Below are positions 8,377 to 20,547 of a DNA stretch of 55,113 nucleotides, in pieces. The DNA is taken from positions 1 to 55,113 of the forward strand of contig NZ_MKUG01000072.1 of NCBI RefSeq assembly GCF_001897685.1. Reading direction: 5' to 3'. This DNA is from Thiobacillus sp. 65-1402 (GTDB lineage Bacteria; Pseudomonadota; Gammaproteobacteria; Burkholderiales; Thiobacillaceae). Position 1 is the first letter of the stretch. Each line of letters begins with the position of its first letter. The notes beneath the pieces were generated by a model, which was given only the letters and a program-made list of their open reading frames with translations, had not been told where the DNA came from and did not search any database. Both the position numbers and the translations under genes were made by a program.

Positions 8377-9606
8377 ATGAAAAACTCACACAGCCAGCAA
8401 AAAAATGGCCTGAAACAACTGGCCTCACTGCTCCTGGTCGGCAGCTTGTCTGCAACCCTGCTTGCGGGGTGCGGCGACAAACCGGCACCGGAGCAAGGCG
8501 TCTCCCAAAAAACGGAGCCCGAAAACCAGGGCACGCAAAAATCCCCGCCAGAAAAACCGGGAGAAAAAGCCACCGAAAAACTGCTCAATCTGAGTGACGC
8601 GGAGATTCATCAAGCGGGCATCAAGATACAGAAACTGGAATTTCAGGAAAAAGCCGACCTGATCGTGGTCACCGCCACCATCCAGGCCAACCAGGACAGG
8701 CTAGCCCATGTCGCACCCCGGGTACCGGGCCGCATCGTCAAGGTGAATGCCAGCCTGGGCGACCGAGTAAAGCCTGGCCAGGCACTGGCCACACTCGACA
8801 GCATCGAGCTGGGCGAAGCGCGTTCCAGCTATCTTCAGGCAGCGAGCGAGGCGGCGGTGGTGCAGGCAGGTTTCGATCGCGCCAAGCGGCTGCAAACGGA
8901 GAACATCATCCCCGAAAAGGATTATCTGCGCGCCCGTGCCGAGCACGAAAAGGCCCGGGCCGCCCTGCGTGCCGCCGCTGACAAGTTACGCATGATGGGC
9001 GTTTCCCCGGAGAAACTGTCTGGATCGGTGTTTCCGCTGACCGCACCCTTTTCTGGCACGGTCATCGAGAAAAAAGCGGTACTGGGCGAGCTTGCGCAAC
9101 CCGACGCATCCCTGTTTACCGTGGCCGACCTGTCCATCCTGTGGATCGAAAGCGATCTGTTCGAGAAAGATCTTGGCAAGGTCAAGGTCGGCGCCCAGGC
9201 AGCCGTCACAGTGTCCGCCTATCCAGGCGAAGTGTTCAAGGGGCGTCTCACCTACATCAGCAGCACGATGGACAGGGAAACCCGTACGGTCAAGGCGCGG
9301 GTCGAAGTGCCGAACCCCGACGGCAGGCTGAAACCTGAAATGTTCGCGACTGTAGCGATCGGTACCGGGGGGAGTGTCAAGGCGTTGCTCGTGCCGGAAG
9401 GGGCGGTGTTGCTCTTGCAAGGGCAACCGACGGTATTTGTCGCCGAGAGTGGTTGGTTTGAGCCACGCGCCGTGGAAGTGGGCGAACGTGTCCAAGGATA
9501 TGCCGTACTCAAATCCGGCGTGGTGGCCGGCGAGAGCGTGGTAGTGAGCGGCGCCTACGCGCTAAAAGCCCGATTGCTCAAGTCGCAAATCGGCGACGCG
9601 GATTGA
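8377..9606 (+). CDS. czcB-like: RND periplasmic adaptor (module 1), lipoprotein
   Basis: Lipobox LLAGCG; barrel-sandwich/lipoyl motif RVPGRIVKVNASLGDRVKPGQALATLDS. Confidence 0.92.
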   Translation: MKNSHSQQKNGLKQLASLLLVGSLSATLLAGCGDKPAPEQGVSQKTEPENQGTQKSPPEKPGEKATEKLLNLSDAEIHQAGIKIQKLEFQEKADLIVVTATIQANQDRLAHVAPRVPGRIVKVNASLGDRVKPGQALATLDSIELGEARSSYLQAASEAAVVQAGFDRAKRLQTENIIPEKDYLRARAEHEKARAALRAAADKLRMMGVSPEKLSGSVFPLTAPFSGTVIEKKAVLGELAQPDASLFTVADLSILWIESDLFEKDLGKVKVGAQAAVTVSAYPGEVFKGRLTYISSTMDRETRTVKARVEVPNPDGRLKPEMFATVAIGTGGSVKALLVPEGAVLLLQGQPTVFVAESGWFEPRAVEVGERVQGYAVLKSGVVAGESVVVSGAYALKARLLKSQIGDAD

Positions 9607-9616
9607 GGGGGCGGCC

Positions 9617-12600
9617 ATGTTGAATAAAATTGTTGATCTTTCCCTGCGCTACAAGGTGCTGGTGCTGGTGGCGTTTGTGCTGGTGGTGATGTTGGGCGTG
9701 AAAGCCTGGCTTGAAGTGCCGGTGGATGCCTTCCCCGACGTGACGCCGGTGCAGGTGAATATTTATACGGAGGCACCGGGGCTTGCGGCCGAGGATGTTG
9801 AAAAGCTGCTGACCTTTCCGGTGGAGGGTGTCATGGCCGGCCTGCCGGGAGTGGAGGAGATACGCTCGGTGTCCCTGTTCGGGCTGTCCTATGTCAGTGT
9901 GTATTTCAAGGACGACGTGGACATCTATTTCGCCCGCCGCCTGGTGAGCGAAAAGCTGCAGGAGGCCAAGGGCCGCATTCCGGAAGGCTACGGCGAGCCG
10001 GTGCTCGGTGCCAACAGTTCAGGGTTGGGCCAGGTGTTCTGGTACACCATCGAATCCGCCGACAAGAAGCTGTCCGGGATGGATCTGCGTACGCTTCAGG
10101 ACTGGACGGTACGGCTCGTTCTGCGCACCGCACCTGGGGTGGACGACATCATGTCCTGGGGCGGCGACGAGAAACAATACCAAGTGCTGATCGACCCGCG
10201 GCGGCTTATCAAGTACGGGCTGACCTTCAAGGACGTGATGGAAGCGCTGACCGCCAACAACCGCCAGGTGGGCGGGCAATACGTTAACCTGGGCCAGGAA
10301 CAGTACCTGGTGCGCGGCTTGGGCTTGGTTTCCAATACGCAGGACATCGGCGGCATTGTCGTTACCGAAAAGGAAGGCACACCGGTCTACGTACGCGATG
10401 TGGCCGATGTCAAGGAAGCCCCCTCCCTGCGAAGCGGCGCGGTCACCAAGAACGGCGAGGAGGTGGTGCTGGGGATGGCGTTGCAGCGTATCGGCGAGAA
10501 CGCCAAGAACGTGGTTGACGCCGTCAAGGAAAAGCTGAAGACGGTCCAACAAGCCTTACCCCCGGGCGTGACGATCAAGCCGGTGTACGACCGCACCGAG
10601 CTGGTCGAGAAGGCAGTCAAGACCGCCGAAAACGCCCTCGTTGAGGGTTCAATCCTGGTGGCCATCATCCTGTTCCTGTTTCTGGGTGAAATCCGTTCGG
10701 CGGTGGTGGTGATTCTTGCGCTTCCGCTCGCCATGCTGATCAGCTTCATCCTGATGCAGCAATGGGGCCTGTCCGCCAACCTGATGTCGCTGGCCGGGCT
10801 TGCCGTGGGCATCGGCATGATGGTGGACGGCGCCGTGGTAATGGTTGAGAACGGCTTCCGCCTGCTCAGCCACAAGGTCGGACAATCGGTCAACAAGAGC
10901 CATGTGATCCTGGAAGCAGCGCGGGAAGTGATCAATCCGACCGTGTTCGCGATCCTGATCATCATCGTGGTGTTTCTGCCGCTGTTTTCTCTGACCGGGC
11001 TCGAGGGCAAGCTTTTCAAGCCCATGGCGCTCACCATCACCTTCGCCATGATCGGTTCTCTGCTGCTGACCTTGACCTTGGTGCCGGTGCTCAGTTCGCT
11101 GATTCTCAAACCCAAGGAGGAGAAAGACACCTTCGTGGTGCGCTGGGCGAAAAGACTTTATCTGCCGCTGCTGGACTGGGCTCTGGAGAACAAGCGCAAG
11201 ATGGTCGGCGGCGCATTGATCCTGCTGATCGGAACCCTCGCCCTGTTTCCTTTCCTCGGCAAGGAGTTCATGCCGACCTTGCAGGAGGGCGGCATCATGT
11301 TCCGCGTCACCAGCATTCCCTCCACCTCGCTGGATGAATCGATCCGCATCTCCGAGGGCATCGAAACCGAACTCAAGCATTTCCCTCAGGTGAAATCCGC
11401 CATTGCCATGATCGGCCGCGCGGAGAAAGGCGAGACGGCGGACGTCAACTACATGGAAATCCTGGTGGACCTCAAGCCTCATGAGCAATGGCCGAAGCCG
11501 ATTTCCTTTCCGGAACTGACGCGGGAAATGCAGGAGGCGCTGGAGAAACAGGTGCCAACCTCCGTCATCGCCGCCACGCAACCGATCCAGATGCGCGTTG
11601 AGGAATTGATTTCCGGCGTGCGAGCCACCCTGGCCTTGAAGCTCTACGGCGAGGATCTGGCCACGCTGGATCGCTTGTCCACCGAGATCAAGTCCGTACT
11701 GGATAAAGTGCCTGGCGTGGCCGACCTTTCCCTGGAAGCCAACAAGGGCAAGCCGCAAATGGTGGTGAAGGTGAACCGCGAAGCGGCGGCGCGCTTGGGA
11801 CTCAACGCCGACGATATCCTGGAGATAGTGCAGGCCGGCATCGGCGGCAAGGCCGTTTCCACACTGATCGACGGCGTGAAGCGCTTCGACATCCAGGTGT
11901 GGCTCGCGCCTGAATTTCGCGACAGCGTTGAAGCCATCAACAACATTCCGATCCGTACCCGCAGTGGCGCGCTGGTGCCGTTGTCCAGTGTGGCCACGAT
12001 AGAACTGGACGAAGGTTATTCCTTCGTGCGACGCGAGCAACTGCAACGCTATGCGGTGATCCAGATGGACGTGAAAGGGCGTGACGTGGACAGCTTCGTG
12101 AAGGAGGCAGCGGCCAAAATCAAAAGCGAAGTGAAGATGCCGGCCGGCTACTGGGTTGAGTGGGGTGGCGCCTTCGAGAACCAGCAGCGCGCCATGGCCA
12201 AGCTGGCGCTGATCGTGCCGCTTACCATCGGACTGATCTTCATTCTGCTGTATACGGCGTTCAACTCCCTCACCTACGCCACGCTGATCATCGCCAACGT
12301 GCCGTTCGCCATCATCGGTGGCGTGATCGGTTTGTTCATCACTGGGCAGTATCTGTCGGTGCCCTCGGCTATTGGTTTCATCGCCGTGTTTGGGGTGGCG
12401 ATGCTGAACGGCATCGTACTGGTGTCCTTCCTCAACGATCAGCGGCGGCAGGGGCTGTCGGTCAGGGAGGCCGTCAAGCAAGGTGCTGCGCTGCGGCTGC
12501 GGCCAGTGTTGATGACGGCATCCATCGCCATCTTCGGCCTGGTGCCGATGCTGCTCTCCAGCGGCGTCGGCGCCGAGACCCAGCGGCCGCTGGCGACGGT

Positions 12601-12703
12601 GGTGGTGGGCGGGCTATTCACCTCGACGGCGTTGACCTTGCTGCTGTTGCCGCTGATGTACGAGTGGGTGGAGAACCGTCGCGAGCGCAAGCAAGCGAAA
12701 TAA
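9617..12703 (+). CDS. czcA-like: HME-RND heavy-metal efflux pump (module 1)
   Basis: VEVPVDAFPDVTPVQV..., LAGLAVGIGMMVDGAVVMVENGF, conserved CzcA/CusA-like blocks throughout. Confidence 0.95.
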   Translation: MLNKIVDLSLRYKVLVLVAFVLVVMLGVKAWLEVPVDAFPDVTPVQVNIYTEAPGLAAEDVEKLLTFPVEGVMAGLPGVEEIRSVSLFGLSYVSVYFKDDVDIYFARRLVSEKLQEAKGRIPEGYGEPVLGANSSGLGQVFWYTIESADKKLSGMDLRTLQDWTVRLVLRTAPGVDDIMSWGGDEKQYQVLIDPRRLIKYGLTFKDVMEALTANNRQVGGQYVNLGQEQYLVRGLGLVSNTQDIGGIVVTEKEGTPVYVRDVADVKEAPSLRSGAVTKNGEEVVLGMALQRIGENAKNVVDAVKEKLKTVQQALPPGVTIKPVYDRTELVEKAVKTAENALVEGSILVAIILFLFLGEIRSAVVVILALPLAMLISFILMQQWGLSANLMSLAGLAVGIGMMVDGAVVMVENGFRLLSHKVGQSVNKSHVILEAAREVINPTVFAILIIIVVFLPLFSLTGLEGKLFKPMALTITFAMIGSLLLTLTLVPVLSSLILKPKEEKDTFVVRWAKRLYLPLLDWALENKRKMVGGALILLIGTLALFPFLGKEFMPTLQEGGIMFRVTSIPSTSLDESIRISEGIETELKHFPQVKSAIAMIGRAEKGETADVNYMEILVDLKPHEQWPKPISFPELTREMQEALEKQVPTSVIAATQPIQMRVEELISGVRATLALKLYGEDLATLDRLSTEIKSVLDKVPGVADLSLEANKGKPQMVVKVNREAAARLGLNADDILEIVQAGIGGKAVSTLIDGVKRFDIQVWLAPEFRDSVEAINNIPIRTRSGALVPLSSVATIELDEGYSFVRREQLQRYAVIQMDVKGRDVDSFVKEAAAKIKSEVKMPAGYWVEWGGAFENQQRAMAKLALIVPLTIGLIFILLYTAFNSLTYATLIIANVPFAIIGGVIGLFITGQYLSVPSAIGFIAVFGVAMLNGIVLVSFLNDQRRQGLSVREAVKQGAALRLRPVLMTASIAIFGLVPMLLSSGVGAETQRPLATVVVGGLFTSTALTLLLLPLMYEWVENRRERKQAK

Positions 12704-12710
12704 ACCGATC

Positions 12711-12736
12711 GCGTGCAGCCCGGCCGGGCTGCACGC
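12711..12736. repeat. 26-bp perfect palindrome between czcA1 and P-II gene
   Basis: GCGTGCAGCCCGG|CCGGGCTGCACGC. Confidence 0.9.
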
Positions 12737-12757
12737 ACACCAAACAGGAGAAAACGC

Positions 12758-13099
12758 ATGAAAGAGATCAAGGCTTACATCCACAATCACCGCATCGGCG
12801 ATGTGATTCGCGCCCTCAAGGACTCAGGGCAATGCAATGCGAACGCCGGTTGCCACAACCTCGGTGTCATCCCGGTGCAAAGCCTGCTGAAGGCGGTGGA
12901 TGCCAGGGAGCAGCACTACTCCGTCGAACTCGCCGAAGAGGTCATTCACGAATCCAAACTGGAACTGGTCTGCGAGGATCACCAGGTGAACGAACTGGTG
13001 GACATCATCGCGCGCACCGCCCGCACCGGCCAGGCCATGGCAGGGTGGATTTATGTGAGCGATATCATCCAGGCAGTTCCAGTCGCAGGACGGCCATGA
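12758..13099 (+). CDS. P-II-like protein, RND-associated (module 1)
   Basis: MKEIKAYIHNHRIGDVIRALKDSG...DIIARTARTGQAMAGWIYVSDI is a GlnB-like architecture. Confidence 0.75.
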   Translation: MKEIKAYIHNHRIGDVIRALKDSGQCNANAGCHNLGVIPVQSLLKAVDAREQHYSVELAEEVIHESKLELVCEDHQVNELVDIIARTARTGQAMAGWIYVSDIIQAVPVAGRP

Positions 13100-13212
13100 C
13101 ATCCATAGACATCGGCGGAGTCAAAAACGAACTGCAATACTGCACAAAGCAACCTGAAAGGTACGAACTGCTTCATTGACAGGATAAGTCCGCAGTAACT
13201 ATAGTGTCGGCC

Positions 13213-13563
13213 ATGCGACGGTTTCTCTTGACCCTTATGCTGTGCCTGCTACCGCTCCAGATATCCTGGGCCGCGGTGGCGGAGTATTGCGGGCACGAAC
13301 AGGACAAAGCCGCACAGCACTTCGGCCATCACGACGATGAGCACAAAGCTTCTTCCGCAAAACCCGACCCAGACAAGCAGCCCGGGAAATTCGACCTCGG
13401 GCACGATCACTGCCATATGTCTGGCTTCCTGGGTTTCTTGAACGAGGCGGCTTTTCACGCATCAATTCCACCCACACAGCCCTCGCTGCGACGCACCGAA
13501 GCGGCTTATCCATCCCTCTCTCCGGACAGACCCGAACGTCCCAAGTGGTCCGCTCTCGCCTAA
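13213..13563 (+). CDS. CzcI-like His-rich secreted protein preceding RND module 2
   Basis: Signal peptide; EYCGHEQDKAAQHFGHHDDEHK...LGHDHCHMSGFLGFLNEA. Confidence 0.7.
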   Translation: MRRFLLTLMLCLLPLQISWAAVAEYCGHEQDKAAQHFGHHDDEHKASSAKPDPDKQPGKFDLGHDHCHMSGFLGFLNEAAFHASIPPTQPSLRRTEAAYPSLSPDRPERPKWSALA

Positions 13564-13565
13564 TA

Positions 13566-13631
13566 CGGCGGAACGGATGCTCCTCATCAAGCTAGCACGC
13601 GCTTTTTAGCCTGCGCGGTTCCGTTTCGCCG
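13566..13631. repeat. Inverted repeat upstream of second czcC
   Basis: CGGCGGAACGG (13566-13576) and CCGTTTCGCCG (13621-13631) pair over 11 bp with one G-U. Confidence 0.4.
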
Positions 13632-13660
13632 GATTCATCCTTTCATTTCTGGAGAATTCG

Positions 13661-14977
13661 ATGCGAAAACGTCTATTGCCGCTTGGGTTGGCGGCGCTGT
13701 TTTTCAACCCATCTGTTGCACAAACTGTCGATGCCGGACGTAATGGCGCTTATGAAACGAGTGGTATCCGCGCCGCGCGTGCCGCCGAGCCGGCTGCCCC
13801 GCTCACCCTGACGGCGGCGCTGGAACTGGCGCTCGGTGCCAATCCTGATCTGGCGGCGGCGGGCCGTGAGTTGGAGGCTGTCGAAGCCACGATCATTCAG
13901 GCGCAAGTTCGTCCGAACCCGGAGATTGCGGCCTCCATTGAGGATACGCGTAGGGCGACGCGAACAACCACGCTGCAGCTAAACCAGCCGATCGAGCTTG
14001 GCGGCAAGCGCGCGGCCAGGATCACCGCCGCCGAGCGGGGCCGCGATGCCGCATCGACGGAACTGAACGCCAAGCGTGCCGAAATTCGTGCGGCGGTGGT
14101 GGCGGCGTTCTTTGACGTGCTCGTTGCGCAGGAACGTTTGCGGCTTGCCCAGGCATCGGTCGAACTCGCGCAACGCGTAACCATCGCCGCCTCGCGGCGG
14201 GTCACCGCCGGCAAGGTATCCCCGGTGGAAGAGACCAAGGCGCGCGTAGCCGAAGCCGGTGTACGCGTCGAACTGACGCTGGCCGCCAGCGAACTGGCGA
14301 GTTCGCGCAAGCGCCTTGCTGGGGCTTGGGGCAATCCGGCGCCCCGTTTCGAACGCGTCGAGGGCAATCTTGAAGCCTTGCCGCCACTCCCTGCTCTCGC
14401 CGACCTCAATAGCCGCCTCGCCGCTTCGCCCAACTTGCTGCGCGCCAGGATCGAGGTCGACCGCCGGCAAACGCTGGCGGAGGTCGAGCGCAGCCGGCGT
14501 GTTCCGGACCTGACCGTCAGCCTCGGCGCCAAACGCAACGAAGAATTGGGCCTCAATCAGGCGATTCTCGGTGTTTCGATTCCGATTCCGATCTTCAATC
14601 GCAATCAAGGCAACCTGCTGGAAGCACTACGCCGCACCGACAAAGCGCGGGATGAGCTTTCCGCCGCCGAGATCCGCCTGTCCAACGAGATGACCGCTGC
14701 GTACGAGCGACTGAATACGGCACGTCAGGAAGTCGAGTCGCTACAGCGGGACATTCTGCCGGGTGCACAAAGCGCCTACGACGCCGCGACCAAGGGCTTC
14801 GAACTGGGCAAATTCAGCTTCCTCGAAGTGTTGGATGCCCAGCGCACTTCATTCCAGGCCAAATCCCAATACCTGCGTGCGCTGGCCGAGGCGCATCGAT
14901 CCGCTGCCGAGATCGAAGGCATTCTCGGTGAGGCATCGCCCAGTTCAACCCACGCACCAGCCGCCACAAAACCGTAG
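13661..14977 (+). CDS. czcC-like: TolC/CzcC-family outer membrane efflux protein (module 2)
   Basis: LTLTAALELALGANPDLAAAGRELEAVEATIIQAQVRPNPEIAASIEDT; LGKFSFLEVLDAQRT. Confidence 0.92.
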   Translation: MRKRLLPLGLAALFFNPSVAQTVDAGRNGAYETSGIRAARAAEPAAPLTLTAALELALGANPDLAAAGRELEAVEATIIQAQVRPNPEIAASIEDTRRATRTTTLQLNQPIELGGKRAARITAAERGRDAASTELNAKRAEIRAAVVAAFFDVLVAQERLRLAQASVELAQRVTIAASRRVTAGKVSPVEETKARVAEAGVRVELTLAASELASSRKRLAGAWGNPAPRFERVEGNLEALPPLPALADLNSRLAASPNLLRARIEVDRRQTLAEVERSRRVPDLTVSLGAKRNEELGLNQAILGVSIPIPIFNRNQGNLLEALRRTDKARDELSAAEIRLSNEMTAAYERLNTARQEVESLQRDILPGAQSAYDAATKGFELGKFSFLEVLDAQRTSFQAKSQYLRALAEAHRSAAEIEGILGEASPSSTHAPAATKP

Positions 14978-14986
14978 GAACCCAAT

Positions 14987-16576
14987 ATGAAAATCAATCT
15001 GAACAAGAAGCAAACGCTTTCCATTGTCGGCGTTCTGGCGATCGGCGTAATACTTGCTTGGCTGATACTCGGCACCGACAAGCCTCAGCCGGAAAACGAT
15101 GAACACGGACACGGCGGTCACACGGAAGCAGCCGGTCATGCGGACACGGAACACCACGGCGATCAGGCCAAGGACGGCCATGCTGACGACAAGGATCACG
15201 CCGACGAAGAGCACCATGAGACGGCGGCTGCACCTTCGAGCGGCCCGCACGGCGGAAAGCTGTTCACGCAAGACGGCTATGGAATTGAAGTCACCATCTT
15301 CGAACAAGGCGTGGAACCGGAGTTTCGCGTTTACACCTACCTGGACGGCAAGCCGCTCGACTCTGCGGCCAGCCAGATCACGCTCACGCTCGACCGCCTC
15401 GGCCGCAAACCACAGGTGTTCACGCTCACCAAGGAAAAGGGCTACCTCAAAGGTAATGCGGTGGTCGAAGAACCGCATTCGTTCAAAGTGATGATCGCCG
15501 CACAGTACGGCAACAAGCCCTACCGTTTCGCCTACGAGCAGATCGAGGCGCGGGTGGCCATGACCGTTCAGCAGATCACACAGAACAACGTCGAGGTGCT
15601 GACCGCTGGACCGGCGCGCATCAAGAGCGCTCTGCAATTGATTGGTGAAATCCGTCTCAACGAAGATCGCATGGTGCACGTCGTGCCGCGTTTGACCGGC
15701 GTCGTCGAATCGTCGACAGCCAACGCCGGCGACCGGGTGCGCAAAGGCCAGGTGCTCGCGGTGATTTCCAGCCAGGCGCTAGCCGACCAACGCAGCGAAC
15801 TGTTGGCTGCGCAAAAGCGCCTGGCGCTGGCGCGCACCACCTTCGAGCGCGAGAAGAAGCTGTGGGAAGACAAAATCTCCGCCGAGCAGGATTACCTGCA
15901 AGCGCGCAACGCCATGCAGGAAGCGGAAATCGCCACTCAAAACGCACAACAAAAACTGGCTTCGATCGGCGCCGGGCGGCGGGCAGGCGGCGACCTCACC
16001 CGCTATGAAATTCGGTCGCCCATCGACGGCATCGTCGTCGAGAAGCATATCTCTTTAGGCGAAGCCGTGAAGGACGATGCCAATATTTTCGTCGTCGCCG
16101 ATCTATCCACGGTGTGGGCCGAAATGACGATTTACGCCAAAGACCTGAACACCGTGAAGGCCGGCCAGAAAGCCACCGTCAAGGCGACCGCGTTCGAGTC
16201 CCAGAGCAGCGGCACTGTGTCCTATGTCGGCGCGCTGGTGGGCGAGCAGACTCGGACGGCGAAAGCACGCATTGTGCTGACGAACCCCAAGGGCGTCTGG
16301 CGCCCCGGTCTGCCGGTCAACATCGAGCTGGTGGCCGGCGAGGTCGAGGTGCCGGTGGCGGTCTCTGCGGAGGCGATTCAGACTGTGCGCGACTGGACCG
16401 TCGTGTTCGGCCGCTACGGCGCGAACTTCGAAGCGCGACCCGTGGAACTGGGGCGTAGCGACGGCAAATTCACCGAAGTAATCAATGGTCTCAAAGCGGG
16501 CGAGCAATACGCGGCGAAGAACAGCTTCCTCATCAAGGCCGATCTGGGTAAATCCGGCGCCAGCCACGACCACTAG
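14987..16576 (+). CDS. czcB-like: RND periplasmic adaptor with His-rich N-terminal domain (module 2)
   Basis: HGHGGHTEAAGHADTEHHGDQAKDGHADDKDHADEEHHE; adaptor core VVPRLTGVVESSTANAGDRVRKGQVLAVISS. Confidence 0.93.
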   Translation: MKINLNKKQTLSIVGVLAIGVILAWLILGTDKPQPENDEHGHGGHTEAAGHADTEHHGDQAKDGHADDKDHADEEHHETAAAPSSGPHGGKLFTQDGYGIEVTIFEQGVEPEFRVYTYLDGKPLDSAASQITLTLDRLGRKPQVFTLTKEKGYLKGNAVVEEPHSFKVMIAAQYGNKPYRFAYEQIEARVAMTVQQITQNNVEVLTAGPARIKSALQLIGEIRLNEDRMVHVVPRLTGVVESSTANAGDRVRKGQVLAVISSQALADQRSELLAAQKRLALARTTFEREKKLWEDKISAEQDYLQARNAMQEAEIATQNAQQKLASIGAGRRAGGDLTRYEIRSPIDGIVVEKHISLGEAVKDDANIFVVADLSTVWAEMTIYAKDLNTVKAGQKATVKATAFESQSSGTVSYVGALVGEQTRTAKARIVLTNPKGVWRPGLPVNIELVAGEVEVPVAVSAEAIQTVRDWTVVFGRYGANFEARPVELGRSDGKFTEVINGLKAGEQYAAKNSFLIKADLGKSGASHDH

Positions 16577-16585
16577 GAGACCCCC

Positions 16586-16927
16586 ATGAAACAGATTATC
16601 GCCATTGTGCAGCCGCACCGTCTGGAACAGATCGAACAAGCCCTGCATGGCCTGGACCATTTGCCTGGATTCACGATCTTTCCGGCACGCGGCCACACTC
16701 GCGGACAAGGTCCGCACCATGCCTTCGCCCCCACCGAGTGGAACCCGGACGCGCACGACCGGCTGGTCGTGATGATGTTCTGCGCGGACGAACTGGCGCA
16801 GTCGGTGGTGGAAACTATTCGCACAGCCGCTCACACAGGCAATCCCGGTGACGGACTGATTGCGGTTTCCGATCTGGAAGACGTACTGCGTATCCGCTCC
16901 GGCGAACGCGGCGACGCCGCCCTCTAG
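16586..16927 (+). CDS. P-II-like protein, RND-associated (module 2)
   Basis: MKQIIAIVQPHRLEQIEQALHGLDHLPGFTIFPARGHTRG...GDGLIAVSDLEDVLRIRSGERGDAAL. Confidence 0.85.
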   Translation: MKQIIAIVQPHRLEQIEQALHGLDHLPGFTIFPARGHTRGQGPHHAFAPTEWNPDAHDRLVVMMFCADELAQSVVETIRTAAHTGNPGDGLIAVSDLEDVLRIRSGERGDAAL

Positions 16928-16934
16928 AAGATAA

Positions 16935-20126
<3,192 letters not shown>

Positions 20127-20131
20127 CCGGA

Positions 20132-20156
20132 ACGCCCAGCCGACAGGCTGGGGCGT
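20132..20156 (+). terminator. Hairpin downstream of module 2 czcA
   Basis: ACGCCCAGCC-GACA-GGCTGGGGCGT stem (one bulge). Confidence 0.45.
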
Positions 20157-20190
20157 CGCATCTAATCGATCAATTGCAAAGGAGTAAATC

Positions 20191-20499
20191 ATGGGGTTCT
20201 TTGAACGCATGCTCGGCAATTTAATGGGCGGCAGATTCGGCGGTCACCACGGCGGCTATCGAGGCGGTCATCACGGCGGCTCCAAACATGGTGGCTATCC
20301 AGGCTATCCGCAGGGCACAGGCCCGGGCGTCGGCAATGCTGGCAATCCCTGCCCCAAATGCGGCAGCGCCAATGCGGGCGAAGCGCGCTTCTGTCAGCAA
20401 TGCGGCACCTCCCTGGCGCCCGGCAAATGTTCCGGCTGCGGCGCGGAGCTGCCGGCAGGCACCAAGTTTTGCGGCCAGTGTGGCAAAGCCCAACAGTAA
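20191..20499 (+). CDS. Gly/His-rich protein with double zinc ribbon
   Basis: GGHHGGYRGGHHGGSKHGGYPGYPQG followed by CPKCGSANAGEARFCQQCGTSLAPGKCSGCGAELPAGTKFCGQCG. Confidence 0.85.
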   Translation: MGFFERMLGNLMGGRFGGHHGGYRGGHHGGSKHGGYPGYPQGTGPGVGNAGNPCPKCGSANAGEARFCQQCGTSLAPGKCSGCGAELPAGTKFCGQCGKAQQ

Positions 20500-20547
20500 C
20501 GCAACAAATTCCCAGCTGTAATCAATTTGGTTCTAAGGAGCAGCACC

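Noticed and set aside
10649-12481. 610-aa minus-strand ORF
   Set aside because: Antisense to czcA module 1; composition (His/Gln/Arg-rich, no motifs) is typical of a shadow frame in GC-rich coding DNA.
12160-13179. 339-aa plus-strand ORF spanning czcA end and P-II
   Set aside because: Out-of-frame with two well-supported genes; low-complexity RRA/G composition.
14987-15240. His-rich repeated region considered as a repeat or CRISPR-like array
   Set aside because: Explained by the His/Asp-rich N-terminal domain of the RND adaptor; no regular repeat-spacer structure. No CRISPR array seen anywhere.
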